Below are positions 9,301 through 19,133 of a DNA stretch of 64,000 bases, piece by piece. Within the stretch, counting starts at the first letter, position 1. Each line of letters opens with the position of its first letter. The position numbers were made by a program, and so were the translations under genes. The notes below the pieces were generated by a model. The model saw only the letters and a program-made list of their open reading frames with translations, was not told the DNA's origin and ran no database searches. Origin of the DNA: Phymatolithon calcareum (Eukaryota; Rhodophyta; Florideophyceae; Hapalidiales); NCBI GenBank assembly GCA_977006965.1, contig OZ345369.1:1984001-2048000 (forward strand). Direction: 5' to 3'.

Positions 9301-11705
9301 TACTCCCGCTGGGTGCCAAAGAGACGCGGGAATGGGACAGCTCGAAAGACCCGTCCATGAAGAGGAATGTGATCCGAATCTCTGCTACCCACACTGCACG
9401 TCCTAGGGCTGTACGCGCACTGCCGCCACCCATAACGCATTGAACGCACGCCCACCCTGAAGTTGTTGCTCGCAAGGTCCACTCCACGGCACGGCAATGC
9501 ATGCTATGGTGGTGATAATCATTGTTATGATTGGCCTATCCCAGATAGCCCAGATTTGGAGCGGATCCATGGGCTATCATAGGCTGATACGTTACAATTC
9601 TCCAAGTATGCTTACACTACGTCAGCTTTCTCGAAATCCCCATTTTGTCCAATCACATCGCACCATCCGAATAGCGCAAAGCTAATTTTTTCGAGATCGA
9701 TTTTCCCCATAAAACTCACGATATATGACACCCAGGCAGATGTTGACAGCAAGCAATCTCGTTGCAAGTTTGCTTTCAGAACCAGTGTCGGTCCTGCAAG
9801 GGGAACCGCTGCAAACTTTCGTAACTGGCGGATTTTAAGGCATGCATAAAGCTGTTACAGGAAGCGACAAAAGTCGTTGCAGGGCATTAGGCAGAGATCT
9901 GAAGTCTTGGCTTCTTCGACCGATTCGCGGTGCGTTCACGATCATTCGTTTGCAGGCAACTCTTCTCACGCGACAGTTACAGCATGCGCCTGGCACTCTA
10001 CGAAATCCTAATAAGAGCTCGATCCAAACAACTCGTAGTGAGGCAAGCGGCATGACGCGCGAATCCGCGACTTCAATGGGTTCATCGCCTCCGACTTGTA
10101 GACATTTTTGTAGGCACTGCGTCGAAGCAATGGTTTTTGGAAATTGCATGTCATTACTGAAATGACAAAACATGTTTGTGACCGACACCCTGATGTACCG
10201 TAGACCCTGCCCGCAAAATAAATTCTGAGAGCGTTCCAATCGCGCGTTACAGTGATCGTACCTCCGTGTATCCCTTCATATCTCAACTGCGCTGGGTTGG
10301 AACAGACGAGACATCTTGAGCACTGAAGCCAGTGTCCGTGTTGACTGCGATGTTTCCCTGACGAAGAACGATTCGTTTCAGATTCACAAGAGTTATTTGA
10401 GAGAAGAAATGGCAAAATCGGATTCAATGCGCCTATGCGCATCCCGGATTTATGAAGACTTACGCTTCTCGCCCAAAAAGTGTCTCCATCTGCTTCGGTC
10501 GTTGAGAATGGAAAAGGTGCCAATTCATCCTTTGTTTTCGGCTGCCTGCGTAGTATCTGCATCGACCAAATGAACTCCGTTGCATGAGGAAATGGCAGTT
10601 CACGAACTACTGCAAGGTGTCAATACAGCATCATTTTAGGGAATCCCCTACCCTGGCAAAAACAAAAAATGGCAATTTCCAGTCAGGCGATGTGGGAAGC
10701 CACAGTGTGTTGTATCAGTGTGACTCCGATATGCACCTGATGTTTTGATGCATGTGTAGAAGCAACTGCAAAGGATTAGTACGCTCGACGAAGATTAGGA
10801 AACATGTCAATTGCATTCGGAAAAGAATTAACGAGACTGGGAATATTTGCTCGGGTTCAACTGCTTCGTCCAAAAATTTTCCTGTAATAGGTGAATTCCG
10901 AGTCTCCAAAAAGAAAGAAGGGGGGGCGGAAATTCCAAAGAAAACTCAAAGTGCGAGGCATGGTACGCGACGTCTTTCATTCAGCGCGTCAGCCCAAACA
11001 CATCCTCTACAGGACATGTACACCAGTTGCGTGGGGGAATTCGGTCAAAACAGGTTTTGCATCTCTGCCGCCTCGGCATAACCAGAGACACTTTACAGAA
11101 GCAACTGAATGACGAAAGCGAACTTTGCATAGGGCGGGGAATGTTTCTACGCGATGGCCCAGAGTGCTCAAAACATCTGTCCTGTGAACATTAGTTGCAT
11201 CGCAGGATGACGGATTGGCGAGCTAAACTAGATATCGGCTGCTCGAAATGTTCGTGCAGCTGCTGCAGCATTTTGCTGTGCGCTTGCCTCAGCGACCTTG
11301 GTGCGCTAGGAGACGACAGGAGAGCAGTCGACAGCGGCTATAAGAGGCTGGTATCACTGAAGGTCTCAGTGGAACAACCCTGACAGAAACCTCGGTGCGT
11401 CAGTAGATGCGTGACATTTGTATGCGTCAGCCGACAAGCTTAACTATTCTAACAACTATTGTGGGACATGGTTTAATTCTGCACGCACTGTAGATTGTGC
11501 AATGGACTATCGATTAAGGGCATTAGGGAATCCCAAGTTCCCAGTGAGATAGAGGGAGAAACGAGAACTTGTTACTCAGACAATCAGAGCACGTCATTAC
11601 AGTTCCCCATGTTCAAACATGAACAACACGCAAGTTTTGTCTACGAAATTTTGACAATTGCCTATGCCCAGACCACCAATATGCGCGGCACCATGAGTCA
11701 GCGCC
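6309..11705. other. Long region with no recognisable gene
   Basis: 5.4 kb upstream of Argonaute. 6309-6770 is GC-rich and probably holds the Argonaute promoter and 5' UTR. 7850-7866 has a poly-C tract, followed by pyrimidine-rich DNA to about 8700. A small foldback lies at about 9109-9146 (gggaagaa ... ttcttccc, 17 of 19 pairs). ORFs up to 146 codons occur on both strands, but none shows conserved motifs and many start at non-ATG codons. A gene with several introns cannot be excluded by eye. Confidence 0.5.
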
Positions 11706-12149
11706 TTACTCTCCATACCCATTCCACCGAAAAGCCCCATCGGCGCGAAGAGATGAAAACGGGTTGAACGCAACCTCCCATAAGTGTCCATCCAGATCCG
11801 CAAAGTAGCCATGATGCCCGCCCCAGAAAGCGTCAGACGCCTTCTTCAGCACTTTCCCTCCCGCCTTCTCCACCTTATCCAGAAGCTCTGCCACGTCCTT
11901 CTTCTCTCGCACGTTGTACCCCAGTGTGATACCTGAAAAACCATTACCGTTGCTTGCCTCGCCAATGGACAGCCCGATGTCCTCGTACAGCTTTGTCTTT
12001 GGATACAGCCCTAGCGTCTGTCCGATCAAGTCGAAGACCGCCATTCCGTCCGGACTTTCAGTCCGTTGCCACCCAAGTGCGGAGTAGAACGCCGCCGAAC
12101 GTGTCAAGTCCGCCACGCCCAATGTTATCAAACTCACCCGCTGTTCCAT
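11706..12149 (-). CDS. VOC superfamily (glyoxalase/bleomycin-resistance fold) protein
   Basis: 147 residues from an ATG at 12149, the usual size of a single two-module VOC protein. Seen: N-terminal LGVADLTRSAAFYSALGW, the typical first beta-alpha element, and a C-terminal GYFADLDGHLWEVAFNP, the signature strand carrying the metal-ligand Glu in this family. The family forms paired beta-alpha-beta-beta-beta metal sites used for isomerases, dioxygenases or drug binding; the substrate cannot be told from sequence. No targeting peptide is evident, so cytosolic location is assumed. Upstream (12150-12300) separates it from a set of foldbacks. Confidence 0.85.
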   Translation of the reverse strand: MEQRVSLITLGVADLTRSAAFYSALGWQRTESPDGMAVFDLIGQTLGLYPKTKLYEDIGLSIGEASNGNGFSGITLGYNVREKKDVAELLDKVEKAGGKVLKKASDAFWGGHHGYFADLDGHLWEVAFNPFSSLRADGAFRWNGYGE

Positions 12150-12295
12150 GATGTTTCACCGCGATCGGGATGACACAGCTTTGTCCGTTTCATTCAATGC
12201 TCGACGGGGCGACTGTGTAATCATGATCGTGGTAGCTGCGTGATTGTGCCGGCACTGCTAGAAGGAGCGCCAGTGCCATGTCAGCACCGGGGCAG

Positions 12296-12473
12296 CACTT
12301 GTGCCCGCAGTCCATCAGCACGGAATTACAGTAACTTACAAATCGCAGGAGGTCCTCAGACAGACAACACATACACGTATCCAGCACTATATCGATATGT
12401 GTTGCTTGTTTGACGACCTCCTGCAATTTGAAAGCTACTGTAATGCCGTACTGCTCGATTGCGGGCACAAGTG
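12296..12473. repeat. Long imperfect inverted repeat (about 85-bp arms)
   Basis: The left arm begins cacttgtgcccgc at 12296 and the right arm ends with its complement gcgggcacaagtg at 12473; the arms run to within a few bases of each other around 12385, with scattered mismatches (roughly 80% paired by eye), for example gcaggaggtc against gacctcctgc. An RNA from either strand would form one long hairpin. Another partial copy of the arm end (cttgtgcccgtaatcc) follows at about 12501. It could be a hairpin RNA locus or a foldback transposon remnant. Confidence 0.7.
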
Positions 12474-12515
12474 CGATCATTCTCATGATGAGTATGCGCA
12501 CTTGTGCCCGTAATC

Positions 12516-12590
12516 CACGGGTGCCAGCACTGCGTTTGCCGCCAACCACTATTATCGTGGTTGGCGGCAAACGCGGTGCTGGCACTCGTG
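12516..12590. repeat. 34-bp-stem inverted repeat with 7-nt loop
   Basis: Left arm 12516-12549 and right arm 12557-12590 are complementary with two mismatches, around a 7-nt loop. The core is tttgccgccaaccac / gtggttggcggcaaa. It sits 43 bp from the larger foldback and about 210 bp upstream of the helicase start, so it may lie in its 5' UTR or promoter. Size and pairing are compatible with a small hairpin precursor, but no expression evidence exists in sequence alone. Confidence 0.7.
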
Positions 12591-12803
12591 GCATAATACA
12601 AATACTGCTCGTGGCAGTAAACGTGGCCAAGGTCGAACGGCCGTCGTGTGGGGACGTGTAAGAAATAAGTCGGAAGTCGGCCGACCCTCAACAAGTTGCT
12701 CCTTCGTCTTTGTGTGTACGCACTTTCTTCCGCAACGCTCCGTTGCCCACAAGCCTTACCAATTCACCGAAACTTGAAACTCGAAGCTCCCTCTTCCCGC
12801 ATC

Positions 12804-14722
12804 ATGTTGCCGGTCATGGAGTCTGTCAATCCCCAGAATGAGAAGCCTGAGGAGCTCGGTGAGGAGGATCTCGTCGATTATGAGGAGGAGGAGGAAACCA
12901 TGGTCCCCTCCGCGGACAAGGCCCAGGAAAATGGCAAGGAGGGCTCGAAGAAGTACGAAATCAATCCTTAATTATTTTTGAAATATTCCTGAACCCCACT
13001 GCTGCCGCCCAGGCGCACAAGATTGAGTGCCGCCGCCCACATCCGCGCAATTGGGTTTGGTCATTGCCCGGGCACCTTTTGTACATGCTGCGAAAGCTGC
13101 GTTTGGGAAGGCTGGAGTTGTTGCACCGGCCGGGTTGCCTTCTTTTGGTCTGAGCATTGATTTTGTCGCTTGGCGACACTTGATACGATGTTTGAGATTG
13201 GGAGAATTTGTTCCGAGGCTTTAGCAAACGGCATGTGGTGATCATGACCGCATGTGTATACAACTTTGCATTGTGCTCCCGTGGAACTGTTGGAGCATCC
13301 GGTCGGTTGCAACCCGTCTTTGACGGGATGATGATCGTGTGTGGCGGCGGCACCGACAATTAGGCTGAAGTATCGTCTTCGTACGCGACAGATGGCGCCC
13401 TGAGTGCTCTCTTCGACTACGTGGCTGGGTCAAGGAGTGATTCCATGGGAATCTAGATGAAAAGACTGTTCAGAAAACTAACCGACACTTATGGTGCGGC
13501 GCTTTGCCGTCCCGAAACGCTTTTCGATGTGATTTTTACTTTTGGAAGAGGAACGTACGTCGGCATCCATTCCGCCGGATTCAAGGACTTTTTGCTCAAG
13601 CCGGAGCTGCTGCGTGCAATTCAGGATTGCGGTTTCGAACATCCATCCGAAGTGCAGCATGAATGCATCCCGCAGGCCATTCTCGGAATGGACGTGCTGT
13701 GCCAAGCCAAGTCCGGTATGGGCAAGACCGCAGTGTTCACCCTCGCCGTCCTGCAGCAGATCGAGCCTGTCGACGGCGAAGTGAGCTGCATAATCATTGG
13801 GCATACGCGTGAATTGGCGTATCAGATTGCTCATGAGTTTGAACGCTTCTCAAAGTATCTCCCGGCCATCCGTACGTCAGTTATATACGGCGGTGTGCCG
13901 GTGCGAACTCATAAGGAGCTCCTGGCCGAAAACACACCGCACATAGTTGTCGGCACTCCCGGCCGTGTCAAAGACCTTATCGGACAAGGCATTCTCAAGG
14001 CTGATAAGGTCAAGTTCTTTGTGCTCGATGAGTGCGACAAGGTACTCGAGGCGCTGGACATGCGCCGAGATGTTCAAGATATTTTCAAAGCTACACCACA
14101 CGACAAACAAGTGATGATGTTTACTGCAACGCTGTCAAAGGCGATGCGAGTCGTGTCGAAGAAGTTTATGCAAACACCGATGGAGGTATTCGTGAATGAT
14201 GAGAAGAAGTTGACGCTGCATGGATTGCTTCAATACTATGCGAAGCTCACTGAAGCTCAGAAGAACCGGAAATTGACGAAAATTTTGGACGACCTCGAGT
14301 TTAATCAAGTGGTTATTTTTGTCAAGAGCGTGACTCGTGCAATTGAACTTGACAAGCTCCTAGTGGAGTGCAACTTCCCTTCAGTATCCATCCACTCGGG
14401 ACTGAAGCAGGAAGACCGAATTACGCGTTACAAGGCGTTCAAAGATTTCGAGAAGCGTATTCTCGTGGCAACTGATATTTTTGGCCGAGGAATTGATATC
14501 GAAAGAGTTAACATCGTTGTCAACTATGACATGTCAGAAGACGCAGACAGCTACTTGCATCGCGTAGGAAGGGCTGGTCGGTTTGGAACCAAGGGGCTGG
14601 GAATTTCGTTCATCAGCTCGGAGAAGGATTCAGAAGTGTTGCAGGCGGTGCAGTCAAGGTTCGAGGTTGCCATTTCGGAACTGCCCGCAAGTGTGGACCA
14701 GACTATGTACATGACCGCGTAA
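12804..14722 (+). CDS. DDX39B: UAP56/DDX39/Sub2 DEAD-box mRNA export and splicing helicase (two exons)
   Basis: Exon 1 is 12804-12952, exon 2 is 13549-14722; together 440 residues, close to the usual 430. Exon 1 encodes the acidic N-terminus ([13 protein letters not shown]) typical of UAP56; the join restores [22 protein letters not shown], matching the family across the splice. Seen: SGMGKT at 105-110 (motif I), HTRELA, TPGR, the family-specific DECD at 210-213, TAT in place of SAT (motif III) and [10 protein letters not shown] (motif VI). The protein is an ATP-dependent RNA helicase of the TREX complex, acting in spliceosome assembly and nuclear mRNA export. ATG 12804 or the in-frame ATG 12816 (better context, G at +4) may start translation. 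Foldbacks lie just upstream. Confidence 0.93.
12953..13548 (+). other. Intron of the UAP56/DDX39 gene
   Basis: 596-nt GT-AG intron: donor gtacga at 12953, acceptor after tttttacttttggaag at 13548. It is phase 2 (AA|A codes Lys). The choice is decided by reading frame and family alignment: only this join links the acidic N-terminus to KGTYV. It is the only intron I can support in the window, consistent with an intron-poor genome. Exonic reading through the donor would stop at 12969. Confidence 0.8.
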
Positions 14723-15311
14723 TAGTGTGTTGGAGAGGTTGGCCATTGGGTTAGTTGCCGAAATGTTTCGTGGAATGCGAAAAACTGTGCTATATGGTGT
14801 GGTACTCTAGCGGTATTCATTGAATGTGTGCTTGGGATTTTGTTGCAATTCGGAGTTGTTGGTGTCTCCAGTCTCCCATTGACTCTTTGTGTGATGAGCT
14901 TTCTTCGCGGTTCTGCGGTCGGAATTCATTCCGGGGAATGAAGGGCGTACTGTTGTGTCAATATCTGTTTCAATTGGAGTGCTTGATAAAAATGCCGCCA
15001 TCTTACCAGGATATCTTTCGTTGTCACGTTTTTAGGTAGATCTCCTTCTTTTGGCATTGCCGTCTTGCCCATAAGAGGTAAGCCCGCGACTTAAACTCCC
15101 AGAGAGTATGCCGCTCAGGGATTCTAAGAATTTCTAACGCCCCTTTGTCATGTGCACTGCGGCATACCATCGCAAAATCCTACAGTATCTGAGGCAATAA
15201 GTGTCATACTTCTGCACCTCCCGATGTGCAAGTGTTGATCCATGCTTGCCATCAGCTGATGGCAGAAATGCCAAGCAGAGGGGCACAATACCCACACAAC
15301 CGGCGTTCGTA
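14723..15311. other. Intergenic region upstream of the RidA-fusion gene
   Basis: About 590 bp between the helicase stop and the preferred RidA start. It should hold the helicase 3' UTR and the RidA promoter. Nothing else was recognised. Confidence 0.5.
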
Positions 15312-16205
15312 ATGACACGTTCCGTTCCTGCATTCGCCGTCGCTCTCGGTTTACTTGCCGCGCGCGGGAGATCTGGGTTACACGCTATTGGATCGCGTCC
15401 CAGGGCCACGATGCGACCGCAACGCGCAGCCCTGTCGGCAACCGCGGCAGTCAGTGCACCGAGCGATATCTCTCGTGTCGCCGGTCCGCGCTTCAGCTCG
15501 ACCGTTGTGTATTCGCGTGTTGTGTATCTCGCGGGACAGGTTGCGAAGCAGAACGCCACTGGCAGTGTGACCGATCAGACGGTGGAGATTTTGGGATCGA
15601 TCGATGACTTGCTCCGTGATGCGGGTACGCACAAGGGACGGCTATTGTCTGCGAACGTGTATCTGCGCGACATCGGGCGTGACTTTGATGAATTCAACGT
15701 GGTTTGGGATAAGTGGCTCGACCGTGCGAATATGCCAGTGCGGGCGACAATCGGGGCAGGGCTCGTTGGGAGCAACTTCTCGGTAGAGATTCAGGTCACT
15801 GCAGCGCTTCCGGATCGCTCGGCACCGGTCAAGACAGACCTTGCGGCGGCTGCAGTCGGGCCGTACAATCAGGGCATTGTGACGAAGAATGGAACACTTT
15901 ACGTCAGCGGATGCATCGGGCTTCTGCCCGGAAGCGGGGAAATGGCGGGACCAGACATTGCGACACAGGCGAAGCAGTCGCTTAACAACTTGGGCGAGAT
16001 TGTCAAGGCAGCTGGGGGAAGCGTGGGAAACATTGTGAAGACCACAGTGCTTCTCGCAGATATCAATGACTATGCTGAGTTTAACGAGATCTATAAGGAG
16101 TTCCTGAAGGATGTGGATATTTATCCCGCCAGGAGTGCCTTTGCGGTGAAGGCATTGCCGAGAAATGCGCTCGTCGAGGTTGAGGCTATTGCCGAGCTTC
16201 CGTGA
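15312..16205 (+). CDS. Two-domain YoaB-like/RidA fusion (reactive imine deaminase family), with transit peptide
   Basis: 297 residues from ATG 15312. Residues 1-55 are Arg/Ala/Ser-rich without acidic residues until about 50, like an organelle transit peptide. The first domain (VVYLAGQVA, QTVEILGSIDDLLRDAG, VWDKWLDRANMPVRATI, VEIQVTAAL) is of the YoaB/Rid7 type. The second is canonical RidA: GPYNQG with the Tyr, PARSAFAV with the catalytic Arg, and VEVEAIAEL with the conserved Glu. RidA hydrolyses 2-aminoacrylate and other reactive imines made by PLP enzymes, protecting branched-chain amino-acid enzymes in plastids or mitochondria. The first domain keeps an Arg (VRATI) but lacks the RidA Tyr. 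Proteins of this family are usually single-domain trimers, so the tandem fusion is notable. The frame is open upstream to 15201, without homology. Confidence 0.88.
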   Translation: MTRSVPAFAVALGLLAARGRSGLHAIGSRPRATMRPQRAALSATAAVSAPSDISRVAGPRFSSTVVYSRVVYLAGQVAKQNATGSVTDQTVEILGSIDDLLRDAGTHKGRLLSANVYLRDIGRDFDEFNVVWDKWLDRANMPVRATIGAGLVGSNFSVEIQVTAALPDRSAPVKTDLAAAAVGPYNQGIVTKNGTLYVSGCIGLLPGSGEMAGPDIATQAKQSLNNLGEIVKAAGGSVGNIVKTTVLLADINDYAEFNEIYKEFLKDVDIYPARSAFAVKALPRNALVEVEAIAELP

Positions 16206-16426
16206 CCATCCTTGTCCGTAGTTGCCAAGGAACTGTGGCATTGATGATAGGTGCACTAAAAGTCGAGACTCGGCGATTCTAAACGTCTAGTTTTATTTTC
16301 TCATGTACTGTTGTAAAAGTATTGAGTGCCACATATCTTTTATATTCAGTGCTAGTCTGATCCACGATTTAGGGTGAGTGGTATTCAGCGCGACGGAAGT
16401 TCGAGCAAAGTGGCGGCTATAACGAT

Positions 16427-16549
16427 TCACGACATCTACATCAGATGTCATGGACCCCTGCTGTGTTTTGTCCTTGAATTAATTGCGTGAAGTCTAATTC
16501 AAGGACAAAACACAGCAGGGGTCCATGACATCTGATGTAGATGTCGTGA
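16427..16549. repeat. Perfect 55-bp inverted repeat with 13-nt spacer
   Basis: Left arm 16427-16481 and right arm 16495-16549 are perfect reverse complements over 55 bp, separated by 13 nt (16482-16494). A transcript would fold into an uninterrupted 55-bp hairpin, a size suitable for Dicer processing. It lies 220 bp downstream of the RidA-fusion stop, so it may fall in or just past its 3' UTR. Perfect pairing implies recent origin or selection, since neutral arms would have diverged. Confidence 0.9.
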
Positions 16550-18164
16550 GTTAACCCATCTGCAGCTCACACCTCTCACTCACTATTCTGATTCACGTTG
16601 AGTAAAATGCTTCATGCCTTTCATGGACACGCTTCTCGCTTGGGGACACGCAGGTCGACGTTTCTGAGTCACATCCCGTGCATGCGACCTCGACTACAGC
16701 TTTAAGACAAAGTCATTCCTCATGTGGTACATTGTTCATAAGGTAGCACTCTCCCCAACTGAACTTAAATCTTTCTGCCTACAGAGGAAACAGTAGGCGT
16801 ACACTGGTCACGCTGGAGGTCCACAAGGTTTGCGTCTAATGTGGGGGGCAGCTTCTCCTTATGCTGAAGTCCCATGGTCAGGGTCCGAGAAATGCAAACC
16901 CGGTATGCAAACTTAATTACCAACTTTGCAATGGCTCACCGTATGGAGCTTCGTGGCGCACAGGCGGTGGGTTCACGACGTATTGTCGAGCCTGAAGAGG
17001 GAGACATGAGCAACAGGACTTATATACTTCCGCTTCCAGAGTAAAGAGACCCATGAGAACGGTCGTATCCGACTTCGCATGCTCATCATTAGCTCTCTTT
17101 GTCATCATGACTCCTGCTCGAGGGACAAGTTCAGATCAAAGATTATAACCAGCTAGATATGCTGATTATAACGTCTGGTCTGAAGTTTGCTCACGACCGA
17201 TTCGAATTCACGTGATCACGCTCTAGTTTTGTTGCGGCTCACATGTTGTATAGGCTCCAAAAACAGGTTCATGTGCTCTAGGACAAGCTCAGATGAGCGA
17301 ACCCTCCAGGGCTACCAAGATGGACACCTCCGCGAATGAATTGCTCAGTGCGAAGGTGGCAAATACTGCTGACAAAGTCGTAGATGAATACTTATAGGAA
17401 CCGCTGGATTCGGGGATATGGCGGTTCGGACAGCGCTCGAGGGCAATTTCTTTTACCAAAACTAATTGGGTTTCTTCCACCACAAGGGGCGTTCCCTTTT
17501 CCAGACTTCGATCTGTGAAAAGGAGGATATCCATCGCACCGATGGTGTTATCCTTATCCAAATAAACTATTAATGATTCCCATTTTAAATTTGTGGTCTT
17601 GCAGCATCTCCTCTTGTATAGAAGAAGAAGAGGGCATTTTTATTATATTGTTACCAATGCATCTGCTGACGCTTGGGGCAACAGTTCTGGCGAGACGCTA
17701 GGACTCAATCGGAACCGAAAAGCTCCATTTCGCTAAAAGTGACATAGTCAGCAATCTCCTCTTGTATACCTGTAGGGATACACATCCTTGATATAGGGTA
17801 GATCATAGGGGCACACATCTTATGGCCTAGTGGTCTCTACAATACCGTCCCGTAGCCGTATTCTCATAGTGGGAAGTTCAGTACGGAGCGTTTTCCAATG
17901 TTTTCAAATGGTCGACTTAAAGTTCTGGTGGAGCGTTGGGACAAGGCATATCGATTGTACATACCACGGGAAGGTGGTCGCACATTTTTCTCGAGTATGT
18001 GATCAAGATTTGCATTGACGTTGCGAGTTTGAGCTAGACTCAAACTGGGCTCATTTGTTGTAATCGTATTCTACATTTCCTCAATGAGATGTTAGCTGCG
18101 TTTCAGTGCCTTTAGTTCTGTCTATTCACGAGGTTTCGCCTATGCCGAGGTTCGAATTACGGTA
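16550..18164. other. Non-coding region with a dispersed-repeat fragment
   Basis: 1.6 kb without a recognisable gene. Around 17655-17705 (taccaatgcatctgctgacg ... ggcaac) it resembles a sequence that recurs near 45280, and in reverse near 58850, so a dispersed repeat fragment is present. Short ORFs here show no conserved motifs. Confidence 0.45.
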
Positions 18165-18641
18165 CAGTCAATCCTCGTTAACTGGATCTTTGAATTTAGA
18201 ATATCCTCAGCTTTCAGAAGACAAGAGGCCTCCACGAATACAGTATCCTCACAAATTTATCTCAATTTTAGGATTCTTAGAATATTAGATATCTGGATTT
18301 CGTCAATGCTCGAGCGACGGTGCATGCATGAAATTTGTAAACGTTTTTGAGTCGCTCTCACGAAGTATATTCAACACGTGGGCGCTTTGCCGAGCTGCGA
18401 ACACGGTTGCTCTTTCTGACTTTGGTATCTGAGCCGTGCACCCAGCATATCCTTCAACGAGGCGTATATGATCGTCATATTGCCCGACATGGGGCATATG
18501 TAAGCCATGTCTCCTGCATTTCCGGCATTCGGCTGTACACGTGTAACATTTGAGCTATCATACAAATTCGAAACCAGAAATCCTTGGTATCTGGATATCA
18601 GACCTTTCCACGTTGGACATCCAGTTATCAAGGATTGACTG
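18165..18641. mobile_element. Tc1/mariner (pogo-like) MITE, 477 bp
   Basis: Terminal inverted repeats start CAGTCAATCCT on both ends and continue (TAACTGGAT shared) for about 23 bp with two mismatches; TA dinucleotides flank at 18163-18164 and 18642-18643, the target-site duplication of Tc1/mariner elements. No transposase ORF. Inner subterminal repeats of the ttgaattta/gaatatcc type recall transposase binding sites. Size and design match the 474-bp element at 38287, with a slightly different terminus (CAGTCAATCC against CAGTCGATCC). Confidence 0.8.
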
Positions 18642-19133
18642 TAGTGATATTTCCCGCAATGTTGAGCTACAGCTGCACAATGTTCTGATGAGCTTTAGCC
18701 GCATGGTGCTGCTCTTCGTCGCACATGCCCTTATGAACACTGTTGGGTCCGACACCGGACCGGTTGGGCAATGGTGATTCGGCCGTCGAAATTTCTAATC
18801 GTCAATCGTCCAATCATGATCTCTCCCGTATGACACATTCGTTGCTGGCTGCATCCGTGTTGCTCTTTTTATTTTTAGCTCAAATATTTTGAATCGCTAT
18901 CCCATGTTGTATTGCTCCACGTGGAATTACGATCACCCCGGGAGATGTTCTAGGGTATATGTAGTTGAGCCCTCGCATCTTCCGGGGACAAGCCCTTCGT
19001 CCGCGTAGAAAAAGAATTTTCGCCTGAAAACACACACACACTCACACGCAAAACACTTTTACCCCCTCAAACACTGAGCCTTTCTCTATTCCCTAGTTTT
19101 TGCAAGCCCGAGAACCAACTTCAGTAATCGTCA
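18642..19133. other. Promoter/5' UTR region of the NLR-like gene
   Basis: About 490 bp. Contains a CA-rich stretch (cacacacacactcacacgc, about 19029-19048) and a pyrimidine-rich leader up to the start codon. No specific element is recognised. Confidence 0.4.

Noticed and set aside
12190-12630. 146-codon minus-strand ORF
   Set aside because: It spans the two foldbacks, and the matching plus-strand ORF has a similar protein because of the inverted repeat; a by-product of the palindrome.
17640-17710. Possible RNase H (TNASADAWGN) fragment of a retrotransposon
   Set aside because: The same sequence recurs as a dispersed repeat near 45280 and 58850 without other retrotransposon motifs; the resemblance to a TDAS-GWG motif is too short.
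18141-18164. ggttcgaatt resembling a tRNA T-loop
   Set aside because: No acceptor or anticodon stem can be formed around it; it abuts a transposon terminus.
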